DNA of 64,000 bases from Cunninghamia lanceolata. Taxonomy: Eukaryota > Streptophyta > Pinopsida > Cupressales > Cupressaceae. A model generated the notes under the pieces. The model made no database searches, had not been told where the DNA came from, and saw nothing but the letters and a program-made list of their open reading frames with translations. The DNA lies in NCBI GenBank assembly GCA_027924645.1, contig BSBN01000495.1, positions 1,736,001 through 1,800,000 of the forward strand, given 5' to 3'. The position numbers and the translations under genes were made by a program. The stretch's first letter is position 1. Every line of letters begins with the position of its first letter. This document shows positions 48,870-60,370 of the stretch, piece after piece.

Positions 48870-49390
48870 ATTAGTCTGTTCATCCTATACATCCTTGGGA
48901 GGCTAATCAACAAACCTAGGAGCAAAAATTACCAATGCAAGTCAAGGAAGCTTGCCACTATCTAGCCAAAAAGAGGCACCTCTATCATGGGGTTCAGAGG
49001 AAGTTGAAGGTTGATGGGAAACTAGAGACCATCCATGGGTAATGCAACCAAGATCTCTACACTAAAAAGTATGGGAGTCAAGAGATTTACACCTATGAGC
49101 ATATTACTTCTACCACATCAACATTCTCTTAGAGGAATTCACCTATGTTGGAAGGAAAAGTCAAAGAAATTCTAGCAATTGTATAAGGTGCATTACTCTA
49201 GTGATCAAGAAGCACTTATAGTAGGTGGGTTGCTTCAAGTATAACTTTTTTGACTTGCACTTGTATGAAACACTTACAAAAATTTAAAAAAAACAAAAAA
49301 AAAAACCATTTATAAAAATTTAAAACAAACAAAAATATTTCAAAAAAATTAGGCCACATAGCTACGAGATATTTGGTACCTCCTTCAAGG
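48870..49390. other. unassigned stretch between elements
   Basis: No coding frame or repeat end recognised. An A-rich run lies at about 49270-49330. Confidence 0.5.
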
Positions 49391-49394
49391 TTCA

Positions 49395-49600
49395 AATGGT
49401 TCTACAACATCCCTCAAAGGCAAAGCAAAAGAATGGTACAGAAGCTTGCAGCCTAGTTTGATCACTGGATGGGATCATCTTGGTGGGCCCATATATAATC
49501 AGTTCAAAGACAAGACGGATGTTAGCACTCTTACCCAGAACCTGATCACCATTAAAAGGCATCCTATGGAGCCCATACATGATTACCATTAAAAGATATC
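49395..49600 (+). pseudogene. Ty3 Gag fragment, plus orientation
   Basis: The plus strand reads SLKGKAKEWYRSLQP, GWDHLGGPIYNQFKDKT and LITIKRHPMEPIHD, nearly identical to the minus-strand Gag at about 51470-51690. It ends abruptly near 49600 within the HPMEPIHD region. It is an inverted partial copy of the Gag of the neighbouring element. Confidence 0.7.
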
Positions 49601-50011
49601 ATGCTAAATATTAAACATTGCCGAACACACACTCTACAAACTGAAACCAATTGACCAATACTTATGACTGAAACCTTTGAAATTGACACATGACCGAAAC
49701 ATAGAAATAGACTCTTCATCCCTTTATTGTAGCAACCAAGCTTTATTGGAAACAATAAAACTAGAATTGAAACTAACTGTTGCAGCCACAACTTATTGTA
49801 AAGCATTGAGACTATATTACTAACATATTGACCTCAGAGGGACATGCCCATTAACCGGGATAGCAAAATAACTACCAAATTTGATTATGCTTCTCCAATG
49901 ATTCCTTATTATGCTGAAAATGAACTAGAAAAATTGTATGAAGAAATATAATAATATTTTGTACCTTTTTATTTCTCTGCACTCAGGAGATTCTTTCTAT
50001 TCTTCAAAACA
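49601..50011. other. unassigned stretch
   Basis: Nothing recognised; the ORF at 49564-49806 (minus) has no recognisable content. Confidence 0.5.
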
Positions 50012-51875
50012 CTAGTCATACTGATCAGCATGTTGTTCTTGCTTCAGCGGAGGGTGGGGAGGGGAAATCAACTGTTGGAGCTTATTCTTCTGATTGCATT
50101 TGCAGGTTTCTGTCCACCATACTTCTTCAGTGACCTCTCTTATAGGTTCTTCCATAGAATGGTAACCCATGATAGTACCAAAAATAGGCATGCAAGTGAC
50201 AGAGCTGCCAAGAATAGTCCTGAATCTGATTGGGATCCCTTTGTGCAAAAAGAAATGTGTAGAATCTAACTCTGTTTGTGACATCATATGTGGCTTTGCA
50301 CTGTGGTAAATACCTCTCTGAATCTCATCATCTTGTAGAGGTGAAACTTCATCAAGAAGAAGATAATAACCATTTGCAAAAATAGTAAATAAATCAGGTT
50401 TTGAATCTTCCTCTGTTTCAACATTTTCTCCATGATCTGCTACAAGCCTTATAAATGAACCTTGCACTTTCTCAATTGCAAGATCTTCCTCATTTAGTAG
50501 CTGATAGCCTTGTTGCAAAAGTGAGAACAAATCCTCATCATGCCCCAAATGTTGCTCATGCATCTCTGTGCCTTCCTCCTATGGGTATGAAACTTCATTG
50601 CAGTAATAAAGACACTCATCTGGTATAATGTCATTTGTAACCTCCTCAAAATGGAATACAGAGGTAGCATCACCATGGACCCAATACTTTTCAGCTTCAA
50701 AGCCCTTCTTGTAGTACTTTTCAGCTTGTAGAAATGTCACCTCATCAGCATCTTCTGAAGGCTTTGCAAAATATGACTGAATTTTCGAATCACATGTTGC
50801 CACATATGCTTGATGCTCAATATCAGAAAGACACACTGAATAGACAGGGACCACCTCTTGAAAGAGGTTTCTTGCATTTAGATCATTGAAACATGATTCC
50901 TCCTTGATATCAAAATAACAAAGAACCTGGTCTATGGCTTCATTGGGCTGATTTACAACTTCAAAACCTTGTGATGCATGATTTTGAAAATTATTGGGTC
51001 TTTTCTGGCTATATCTGGTTTGCTGCTCATACAAACCTGGGGGTGTAAAAATTGGATTAACATTGTACATGACTTGATATTTTAACTCATTTAGTTCATT
51101 GGAGAGGACTTTAATTAGTTCTTTCACATCACTCATCTCCTCATGATTTGGTAAATCAGTAGGGAGGTGGACTAAAATTTGTATGTATCTGACTACAAGA
51201 AAGGGCATGAGATAAGCGATTTGCATGAGGCATCAGTTGTTTTAAGGGCAAAGGGGGTAGTTTACCAGATAATATGAGATTACTTTCAGCTTTAATGGCA
51301 AGATCATATGACTGAGGGAGAGTTTCACCTCCTAGGGATTGTATCATGATAGAGATCTTAGGGTCCAAAGCCTTTAAATAATACAAGAATGCAAAGACTG
51401 AAGGGGGCCTCATGTCTATAGAAATTTTTTTCCATACCTTGTCAAATGTCAAATTGAAATCATGTATGGGCTCCATAGGATGCCTTTTAATGGTGATCAA
51501 GTTCTGGGTAAGAGTGCTAACATCCGTCTTGTCTTTGAATTGATTATAGATGAGCCCACCAAGCTGATCCCATCAAGTGAGTGAACCAGGCTGCAAACTT
51601 CTGTACCATTCTTTTGCTTTGCCTTTGAGGGATGATGCCAACAACAAGAGTGCATGATTTTTAATTGTAACATTATGAATAGAGCATAGATTTGCAACAT
51701 CTTGGATGTGATCTATAGGGCAAACAGAGCCATCTCCAAGAAAGTGAGGCAGTGCTTTCTAGGTTGTGTCAGGAACTTGACCCTATTGCTAAAGAAGAAG
51801 AGGACTTGAATCCCAAGTCACAAATGGTAGATCTCTTTGAATATTCAGGTGCACATATATACTAGGGGCTGCCAT
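50012..51875 (-). pseudogene. Gag region of a second Arg-primed Ty3 element
   Basis: The start ATG at 51875 (minus) gives MAAPSIYVHLNIQRDLPFV, then VANLCSIHNVTIKNHALLLA, SLKGKAKEWYRSLQPGS, WDQLGGLIYNQFKDKT, LITIKRHPMEPIHDFNLT and YDLAIKAESNLILSGKLPPL, a Retrotrans_gag core. Stops (TAG near 51790, TGA near 51570) break it. After 51156 two further minus frames (50579-51226 and 50012-50563) continue with acidic sequence including VLSNELNELKYQVMYNVNPI and LLLDEVSPLQDDEIQ; their function is unrecognised and they may be the Gag-Pol linker. No protease or RT follows, so the element is truncated. The start lies just inside a TGGCGACTC primer site. Confidence 0.72.
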
Positions 51876-51906
51876 GATCTGCAGGAGCAAAGATCTGAGA
51901 AAGATT

Positions 51907-51924
51907 CACCAATAGAGTCGCCAG
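51907..51924 (-). other. primer-binding site, tRNA-Arg type
   Basis: On the minus strand TGGCGACTCTATTGGTGA, two bases after the LTR end (CTTCCA). It shares its first nine bases with the site at 34559, with three differences from the remembered tRNA-Arg complement over the whole site. Confidence 0.6.
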
Positions 51925-51926
51925 AT

Positions 51927-54760
51927 GGAAGATTCATGCTCCTATGAGTAGATATTTATGTGATTTTCCATCAAAACCACATAATACAGGGCAAAGATTC
52001 ACTGAAAATAAGGAGCAAAGACTTTGAATCAGGTCCCACCAGGCATGCCAAAAACTATTGATGTATAAATCTATGGGTTTAATCTAGCAGCAACATGGGA
52101 AACTCTGAGACGTGGGATTGCTCGTCAGAGTGACCTCCAGATTTTGAAGAAGCTAGCTCTTCCATTCTTCAATGGGGGTTTTGAGAAAAAAGGTTAGAAA
52201 GGAAACTAGATTGCAAAAAACAAATGCCTAATCTATGGTGATCCGCCAGATTTGAACCTCAGTTTGCACAGTGTATAACTTTGAATGATTAACTAGAATT
52301 TTAAAGAGCATCAATGCATGATTAAAACCCAGTTTAAGAAATAGATTAAACAGAGGCAAACAAATAGAGAAATTAAAAGCAAGAAATAGAGATATCCAAT
52401 TATGCACAGAACACCATCTCATTATTTGAATACCCAGTTACAGAGACAAAAGTTGCTGCACAAAATGACTGTTACATTCTCATGAAGGAAGAATTGCAAA
52501 GGCAAAAAGAAAGAAAATCTATGTCTGCTGCTCCAACTCTCTAATCTGTAAAAAATGTAGAACTCTGAATGTATGTATATCTCTCCATCACTTAGCTGTG
52601 TCTCAGATCTGCCCATTTATAGCTTGAAAGATTCAACAAAATCTCAACGGCCTCTGACAATCTTTGTAACTGAAACTCTGCAAAATTTGGCATAAAATCC
52701 AGCATAAAATCTGGCAAAATGCAACTGCAACTGAAGTGGCAATGGAAAATCAGAATTGAACTATGGCTTTCTGTTACTTTCATGGCTAAAAATATCTCTG
52801 TGCTTGTCTTTGGCCTGTGTGAAGAGGAAATACTTCCCGCCGCTTCTTCTTCTTATTTCCTTATACTGCTGGGACCCACTATGTGTCACAATTTTAATAA
52901 AGATTTTAATCTTTATTTACCTCACCCGTAGCCTTAGTTTAAGAAGTGACTCTTATATTTAATAAGTATCTAACTTTAGAGGAGGGGCCCACAATATTAT
53001 AAGAGACACAATATTAAAACCTTAGCTTTTCATTCCCGTGAATCATATGCAATTAAATGAAACATTTAATTCTCCTTTGCTTGGACTCCACCACATGGCT
53101 TCCTCTGCATCAAGCTTTTCCTTCTCTGTAGTGCTTCCACCACGTGGCTCCATCCACTCAATTTTGAGTTGCAATTTGTTTCTCTTGCAGCCTGCACGTG
53201 GTGTTCTCCACATCAATTTTGTTTCAGCTTATTGTTGCTCTTTGTAGTGCTTGAGTTCCTTACACCGCTGCTCTCTTTTGCCTTCCACATCTGACACATG
53301 TTGGACTCCGCATCATTCTTTTATTACCTTGGGTGCCTCCAAATCTCAACCTCCGCTTGATTCTAAATTTTCACTTGATTCTGAGTTATTTTCCATCTTC
53401 AGCATGATATGATGGAAACCTATCCCACTGTGCCTCCAATAATAACTTTATAGCTGAGCGTCATTCTTATTTGCATATGACTTATTTTTGAAAAGCGATG
53501 CTGAGACTCCTGTGAAAGCTGCGTCATTTGATTGAGTTGGCCATCTTATTTCTGCATGCTTATTAATGATTAGTCGAGCTTTATGCCTGATACTGTTGTA
53601 GAACCATTTGAACCTGAAACTACACTTCACTCCTTCGGCTTGCACCAACATTTGGTGATATTGGCAGCACCTCACTGAGTTTGTTGTTTTGATTTTTATA
53701 GACGGCACCCATCATCGATAGACGATGATATGTATTGAGCTTCTTTATTCCTTATGCGCTATGGCTAGTAAGACCCACCACACTTCCTACTTAAGTGTTG
53801 TACCTGTGATATATAGGCCAAACCTCTAAATGGTGAATACTTCATTGAATGCCTTTGCAATGCTTCAGATGCCTCCATCTGGCAGCTTCCGCTTAGTTTC
53901 TAAATTGCTCTCTTTTCCTCCTTTCTTGACATGTGGTGTTTCCGGGTGTTTGTTTTGCTTACTATTTCGGAGCTGTTGATTTACTTGCATCTTACGGTGA
54001 TGAATTTGCTGCACCTTTAAGTGAATGCTGTGTATTTAACCACCATTCACTAATAACTTTATTTATGCACCATCCTTCATATGCTGTAGCAGCCTACTAA
54101 AAAGCTCTTCCAATTGTTTAGGCTGATCCTCTATAAAAGCGTGGTCATGATTTGAAATTACAATGACTATTATATTGTGTGCACCTTCACTTGGACATCA
54201 TAATCACTCAAAATAGCAAAAATGATTCCCAAATAGTGCCTTCGATATACAATGTAAGAGGCCGCAATGCTTCGCTCGACAGAGGCCCGTCCTCATTCTA
54301 TTGATAGCACCACCATTCATATCATTATTATGCGCTTTGTGCCTCATTCATATATGCAGCATGCCATCTTAAGCGGTTACACCTTTACTTGGAATACGCC
54401 TATGATTTCTTGGCATCTTTGCATGAAATAACCGATCTTTCCTCTTGATGCGGGCAGATCTTATGACTAAGAGGTACGCCATACATCTTGGGGAAATACA
54501 TGACTTCAACACGTTTTCTTATCCTACAGTATAACTGAGTTCCTTATTGAAACTGCTAGGATCCTCAATGAAACTAATTGTATCTTTAGTGATTGCCAAG
54601 GCTTCAGGTGGCAAATCGTTTGAACCTCTACTTCATATGAGAAAATGCCTTATCTTTGAATGCCCATTTTACTTGCTATGATTCTTCATACTAGAGCCAT
54701 AAATGATGAAGCTGATCCTTGATGCCGTGAATGTACATATGACTTACACCTATAAGAGAA
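51927..54760 (-). repeat. long 5' LTR of the second Ty3 element, outer end not fixed
   Basis: The inner end is clear (TGGAAGATTCATGC on the plus strand, beside the primer site). A TATA box in minus orientation (CTATAAATGG at about 52613-52622) would leave about 0.66 kb of R/U5. The sequence keeps a similar composition to about 54.7 kb, taken as a rough limit; no terminal TG or target duplication could be verified. Small ORFs here (52228-53708) are not believed. Confidence 0.45.
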
Positions 54761-55429
54761 ACCACACCCTTGAAAACTGACTGAGTCATGCCTCTGAATA
54801 AGATACTGAAAATTAGATATGGTGTGGTGTGCAAAATTTGTTTAATAGAAAGCAAGATGCCTCTAGCTTAGAACTTGGGAAAATATAGTATTAGAACCAT
54901 AAGCCTTGAAAAAACCATAATAACATGTAATCCTACAAGTTAAAGGATTAGATTCAATATTATTTGAAAAATATGTGTGTTAGCAAATCATATGATCCAA
55001 TGTATGGAAGAGGAAAAACATAAGTAGATAGTACATACAAACATAGAAAAACACACGTACAAGAGAAATAAAATATAAAAATGTTTCAAGGGTTAGAAAA
55101 AGGTAAAAACAAATGCTTCAAGGAGAGGTAAAAGGGTGCTATAGGGAACAATGATAAAGCACTTATGGAAGTAGGTCTATCAATGTGCTCGATATGAGGT
55201 GGTGTAGCAGGAATGTACCCAAGGAAGGACACAAAAGACATCACAAAAGCAAGAAAATTCCATGAAGAAACATTGAGAGATCTACATGTTTGGGCTTAGT
55301 ATAGATATACCAAGACTAATCATCATGAAGGGGCAATGAATGAGTTGTCATAATCCCCCAAGCATATAGAACAATGAGAACATAGGAGGAATAGTATATG
55401 AAAACAAAATAGAAAAAGCACTTTGGGTC
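54761..55429. other. unassigned stretch left of the retroposon
   Basis: AT- and A-rich, with no coding signal. Its right end carries the left copy of the 22-bp target duplication. Confidence 0.5.
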
Positions 55430-55465
55430 AACATGGAAGAGACCTGAATATTTATTTAGTCTTTT

Positions 55466-55861
55466 TTGAAAATGTCTCACACTCCCCTTCCCGCCTATGA
55501 ACCGTTTATCACAGATTTGCAGACTTATTCTACTGCTATTGTGCTTCTTGTTGCAGGGACCTCCTCTATTGTTGTTGTTGGTGTGCTATCTATGACAAGG
55601 GATTTTTCTATTGTTGGTGTGTCATTTGAGATAGGGGATGTTGTTGTTGGTTCATTGTCCATGACAAGGGCTATTATTTTCAGTGCACTGTCCACAACAA
55701 GGGATATGGTTGTTGATGTACCTTCCACGATACGAGGTTTTTCTGTTGCTGATGTTCCATCGGTGATAAGGTTAACTAACTTTTTGCTGCTTTTGTTGGT
55801 GTCATCTGTGACAAGAGTTTTTTCCTATTGTTGGTGCATCATTTGTGGTAGGATTAGCTAG
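55466..55861 (+). pseudogene. start of the retroposon ORF1 with a coding minisatellite
   Basis: 131 codons from the ATG at 55466 (MSHTPLPAYEPFITDLQTY begins two codons later), 14 bases after the target duplication. From about residue 30 it consists of degenerate repeats such as GVLSMTRDFSIVGVSF, SLSMTRAIIFSALSTTRD and VDVPSTIRGFSVADVPSVIR, from a DNA unit of roughly 42-48 bp (TATTGTTGTTGTTGGTG, CTATGACAAGGG). The repeats look expanded from ordinary ORF1 sequence. Coding continues weakly after 55861 (LKIVYFANIVRVGVS), typical of the stretch before DUF4283. Confidence 0.5.
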
Positions 55862-56960
55862 TTCTTCTACTACTGCTAGTGGGGTACATTTTACTATTTT
55901 GGGTTCCACTTCTATGGATTTGAAGATTGTCTATTTTGCTAACATTGTTCGTGTTGGAGTCTCTCCTTAGTGGAGGGTTGTCCCTACTAGTGTTTGTGCT
56001 GCTCCAAGTAAGGTTAAACCTTATGATCTACCTCCCCCTTCATCATACTTCATAATCTCTTCATATATCTTCTTGAGAGAGGTGACTACATAAAGAGACA
56101 TACACTTTCATCTAATTGTCACCACATCACCAAGGGAGGCATCCTTATTCATAGATGCCCTTTTTTCATAACATATCTTTTGTTTCCTTTACAAGTAATC
56201 ACTGCCTTTATACATAATGATAATCATTGTCTGCACCAACTTATGTTGTTTCAAGCGCACTACTTCACAAAGTAATTGCTGCACTTAATATATTTAATTG
56301 TTGCTCCATAAATCACACCCCTTATGTGTATAAGACTTTTGTCTTATTCAAAACAACCTTTGTCTTATTCAAAAGCTCGTATCACTTCAACATGAATTAA
56401 TCACACCATTATTATAGGTCTTCATAATTTCTTCTTGATCGCTCAATAACACACATATATTTAGTGGTTTTTACATTATATGATGAAGTTGGCCATAGGT
56501 AAGTATGTGAAGATTTAAACTCAAAAAGGTGGCTCCAAAAAGAGATTGGCCAGCATTAGTAATTGTTTAGATCTTTAATTTAAACAATACAAACAACCTC
56601 TTTAATCTTTCTCCAACAATTTTGACTCCTTGCATTCTTAGCATCAATGGTAACCATCGACAATGTCTTCAACCATTGACATCAATGATATAGTTAATAG
56701 TTATGTATCTTGCATTCAATCATATTGCTATGTTGTCATCAATGACAACCATTTTGTATAATCTCATCCATTCATTGATGATAACAACCATGACTACCCT
56801 ATTGACATCAATGACAACATGTCCAACAAAGTTTTATTCTTAGAAGGGATTGATATGCAGATTCCATAGAATTTGGTGATAGATTCAAGATCTAAATACC
56901 TAGATTTGTAAGCAATGGCACCCTCTTCCAGATGGGAAAATTGAAATTTACCCATGTGCC

Positions 56961-57443
56961 AAAGGATTTTTTATAGTCGCATTCGATTTGGTCTCTAATC
57001 TAAATGTTATTTTTTATGGTCACTCTTGGTTTTGGGGACAACATGCTCTATTGCTCAAGCCTTGGGTTTCTACTTCTAACCCTCTCACTGAATCTTTCAA
57101 TCAACTACCAGTTTGGATTCATCTTCCAAATCTACTTCTTAATTTCTAGTGTGACTCTTGCTATAAAGGCATTGGTAATTCAGTGGGTCATTTCATCATG
57201 GTGGACCAAGTCGCTACTTTCTTCTCTCACACCACATATGCTTGTATATTACTAGATTTGGATTTGTCTAAACCTCTCTTGGTAGAGGTTGTTTTGCAAG
57301 TTATTGATCACTTTTGGTGTCAACCCTTGGATTATGAAGATATCCCCTTCCATTGTTAGTGATTATTTGATACGGGTCATTTGGCATTGGATTTCCCACA
57401 CTTGAAGGTCGCATGTTCTTCATCTTGGTGGAAGATGCTCTAA
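56961..57443 (+). pseudogene. DUF4283 domain of LINE ORF1
   Basis: The frame from 56961 reads KGFFIVAFDL, GHSWFWGQHALLLKPWV, LPVWIHLPNLLLNF, then a TAG where Trp is usual, IGNSVGHFIMVDQVATFF, ACILLDLDLSKPLLVEVV and DYEDIPFHC. Two stops (TAG, TGA) follow, then FDTGHLALDFPHL, a zinc knuckle remnant that has lost its last Cys. This is the nucleic-acid-binding half of a plant LINE ORF1 protein. It is more complete than the DUF4283 in the LINE at 7955, to which it is only distantly similar. Confidence 0.78.
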
Positions 57444-57589
57444 AGGAATAGCTTACGATGGATATTTTTGATGACGGCTCTTCCTCAGAGGCTTCTAAGC
57501 CTCTTGTCGATGATGGGAAGGATGCCTCTCCCCCACTCATGTTACATATTGTTATTGTAGCTCCTAGTGTTGGTTTGCAATGTTTATCT

Positions 57590-57790
57590 ATTGTTGGGGT
57601 GTTACTGGTGGTGTGCCATTTGCAACGTGGGTTTTTTCTATGGCTAGTGCATTGTCTCTAATAGGGGTTATTGTTGTTGGTATGGCATCTACAATAGGGC
57701 TGCTGCTATTGGTGTGGTGTCTGCAATAGGGGCTGCTATTTTTAATGTGCCATCTATGATAGGAGGTTTTTTCTATTGTTGTTGTGCTAT
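57590..57790 (+). repeat. second minisatellite of the retroposon
   Basis: Degenerate units such as GTGTGCCATCTATGATAGG and GGTATGGCATCTACAATAGG, related in wording to those at 55560-55830. The unit is about 45 bp; copies are imperfect. Confidence 0.6.
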
Positions 57791-58095
57791 TTCCCCACGC
57801 GTTTCCTCCTTCTAGGGCTTTGGTGCGAGTCTCCCATCGAACATCCCTTGTTTCTATGAATGGGGATAATGAAGTTTTCTAGACTGTTGTTCAAAGAAGG
57901 AAGAAGGTCTTCCAAAGCATGTATCTTAGACCTACACTCAGGCTAAGGGTGTACAACTTGCTAGGTCTGGTTATGATATTGTTTAGTCTTTTTATTTTAG
58001 TTATTATTCTCATAGTCATGTTGCAACTTTACCTTGTGTATTTGTTGTTTGAGTGCTAGTTCTGGCCATTTTGGGCTTGTCTTGCCTTGTCTTAG

Positions 58096-58685
58096 TGTTA
58101 GAAATGAAGGTACAAACCACACAATGGAAATCTAATTCAAACCTTAATTATATCCTCGAAACAATGTAGAATCAATGGAGATTGCAACAAAAACAAACCC
58201 AGGTTACACATAAATAACATGCATTAAGAACTGAACACATAATATAGTATGTAACGTGGAGAAAACCCTTTTGGGTAAAAAATTCCACCAAGAAAAGAGG
58301 CTCTAAGTTGTATTATCTTCAAATATGAGATTACAATACATGCACTTCCTCTTTTTCACTAGTCTTCAATCTAGCAGTGCCTGTTACTCTCAACTCTACT
58401 AAAAACGTAGTACAAATATCCTTATAAAAGGGGGTTGACTTCTAGGGTAAGAAAACTGACATAATATCAACCATTAGATCTATGATCTAATTATGAACAA
58501 TCTAGAAAACCCCCCTGCGACCCCCCATCGTGGACGAATTAGCATCGGGGACTAGATATAAACATGCAACTGAAACATGATTGCAATTGGTGAAACCTTT
58601 CATCCCTTATGGGTGATTTACAAACAATAATAGGAATAATAAATTACAAAGGAATTACAAGGTTGGTGGTACCTTAATACTAACA
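58096..58685 (-). mobile_element. solo LTR, copia type, 590 bp
   Basis: It starts TGTTAGAAATG and ends TTAATACTAACA, flanked by CTTAG at 58091-58095 and 58686-58690. The block GTGGAGAAAACCCTTTTGGG near 58257 is the complement of the usual copia 3' motif, so orientation is minus. It splits the tail of the retroposon. Confidence 0.9.
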
Positions 58686-58871
58686 CTTAGGGCAATTATT
58701 GTAAAGGATTGGGACTCTTGTTTTCTACTTGTATTGTTATTATGATGTTTCTGCATTATTTTTTGCTAGTTAGGGGCCTTTTTGGTCTTTCTCGAGGGGT
58801 TCTTTTGTAAGTGGTTAAGGACCCTAGTTTCTTTCTTATCTTCTTAAAAAACATGGAAGAGACCTAAATAT

Positions 58872-60110
58872 CTCAATACTTTGCATTATCCCCAAAAATA
58901 TCAAGAAAAATCATAGATACAACAGATAGAAGAAGTTAGATACATATAGAATAATGTCAAAATATTTTCATTTCTATTATATCCATGTCCCTATGGGGGA
59001 AGCATAGGTCCTCAAGGAGAAACTAACAAGTACACACCAAGAAAGTACATGGGGATAAGAAAAGAATCAGGAAAAGAACATAAATATGTAAACAAATAAT
59101 ATGAAGGGACTACTACTCAAGGTTAAAAACTAGCATGTCATCCTTTTCCAAATCCTAATCATTATAGTGGGATGGTGGCTGACACGTGACAAGATGTCAT
59201 TGAACTTTGTACTTTAATTTGATTTATTAGTTTGTCAACCCCTTTATTATTATTTCTCATCCCCTGCATATTATTCCTCACCTTTTTAGTACATTTCCTT
59301 GCTTCTGGATCTTATCCATTTCTCCAATCTTATTCCCAAATAAAGTTCCCTACCAATTTTCTATGTAGTTCCATTGGTCAAACCTTTCATCTTCCTTATC
59401 TTTATGGACTTTACTCCTTGGACTTTAGGATGTCTTGCCTTCACTTCATATTCTATCTTGACATATAGTTCCACATTCAAACCTTTCATTTCTTCCTTTG
59501 TAGAAACTTGATAGACTTCCTAATTTCCTTCATACATTTGTGCACCCAGTCCCCTCATTCTTGTATTCACTTCATTCCTTCCATTCCTCCTCCACTTTCC
59601 ACATCTATTTCTATATTTAAATTTTGACATCATCCACTTGCTCATTTCCTTATATTACTACAATTGTCCCATCCATAAGGATTTTATCCTTCCATAGCCA
59701 ATGTCTTCCCTTCACTCCTATATATGGTTTTTGCATCAAATTTTTGTAGTTCTTCCAAACTCCTTTAAAACTCTATAAAACTCTTCAACAACTTCCTAGA
59801 TCACCATTAATGTTGGATTTGACTCCTAAAACTTCTCAACTGTAATTTTGCCACCTAAAAAGTATCACACCTCCTAACAGTGTGATTTAACTTGTAGATT
59901 TACTATTGTCCATGATGAGAAAGATGTGGGTTTCCATGAATGTGGGAGAACTAATCTTTAGCTATTGATTATTTTCATGTAGCTCAAATGTAAATTTCAT
60001 AGGTTTTCATTCAATTCTTTAACCTCTAGTAGTACATTGAAATCCTAATGGATGACCAAGGGCAGGAAACTAGAACATTATAATTAGAAATATGTTTTTC
60101 ATTTAAAGAT
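58872..60110. other. unassigned stretch right of the retroposon
   Basis: AT-rich and pyrimidine-rich (59.2-59.8 kb). The ORF at 59232-59468 is hydrophobic low-complexity and not believed. No repeat ends seen. Confidence 0.5.
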
Positions 60111-60370
60111 TGGTCATTGAACCAATATTTGGACTACAAGTGCTTTAGGCTAGTTCTAAGACATCAAACATTGTAAGAACAACTTGTAAGGTGAATGAAT
60201 AGATTTTGTAAATCATTGGAATGGTTTTTAATACATATTTTAGTCGTTGAACCAATATTTGGACTACAAGTTCTTTAGGCTAGTTCTACGACATCAAACA
60301 TTGCAAGTACAATTTGTAAGGTGAATGAATACATTTTGTAAATCATTGGAATGGTTTTTAATGCATATTT
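60111..60370 (+). repeat. 130-bp tandem duplication
   Basis: 60111-60240 and 60241-60370 align base for base at an offset of 130 with about ten differences. Both include ACCAATATTTGGACTACAAG and AATCATTGGAATGG. Confidence 0.9.

Larger units (their letters stand above)
55452..58849 (+). mobile_element. LINE-derived retroposon with ORF1 only
   Basis: A 22-base target duplication flanks it: AACATGGAAGAGACCT followed by G (left, 55430-55451) or A (right, 58850-58871) and AATAT. It ends in CTTAAAAA. Inside: an N-terminal coding piece with minisatellite (55466-55861), a DUF4283 domain (56961-57443), a second minisatellite (about 57590-57790), an ORF1 C-terminal piece (about 57872-57950) and a 3' tail split by a solo LTR. 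No endonuclease, RT or RNase H is present. About 56050-56828 looks like a further insertion, since it ends ATCAATGACAACATGTCCAACA-like as many LTRs do, but its left end was not found. Confidence 0.75.
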
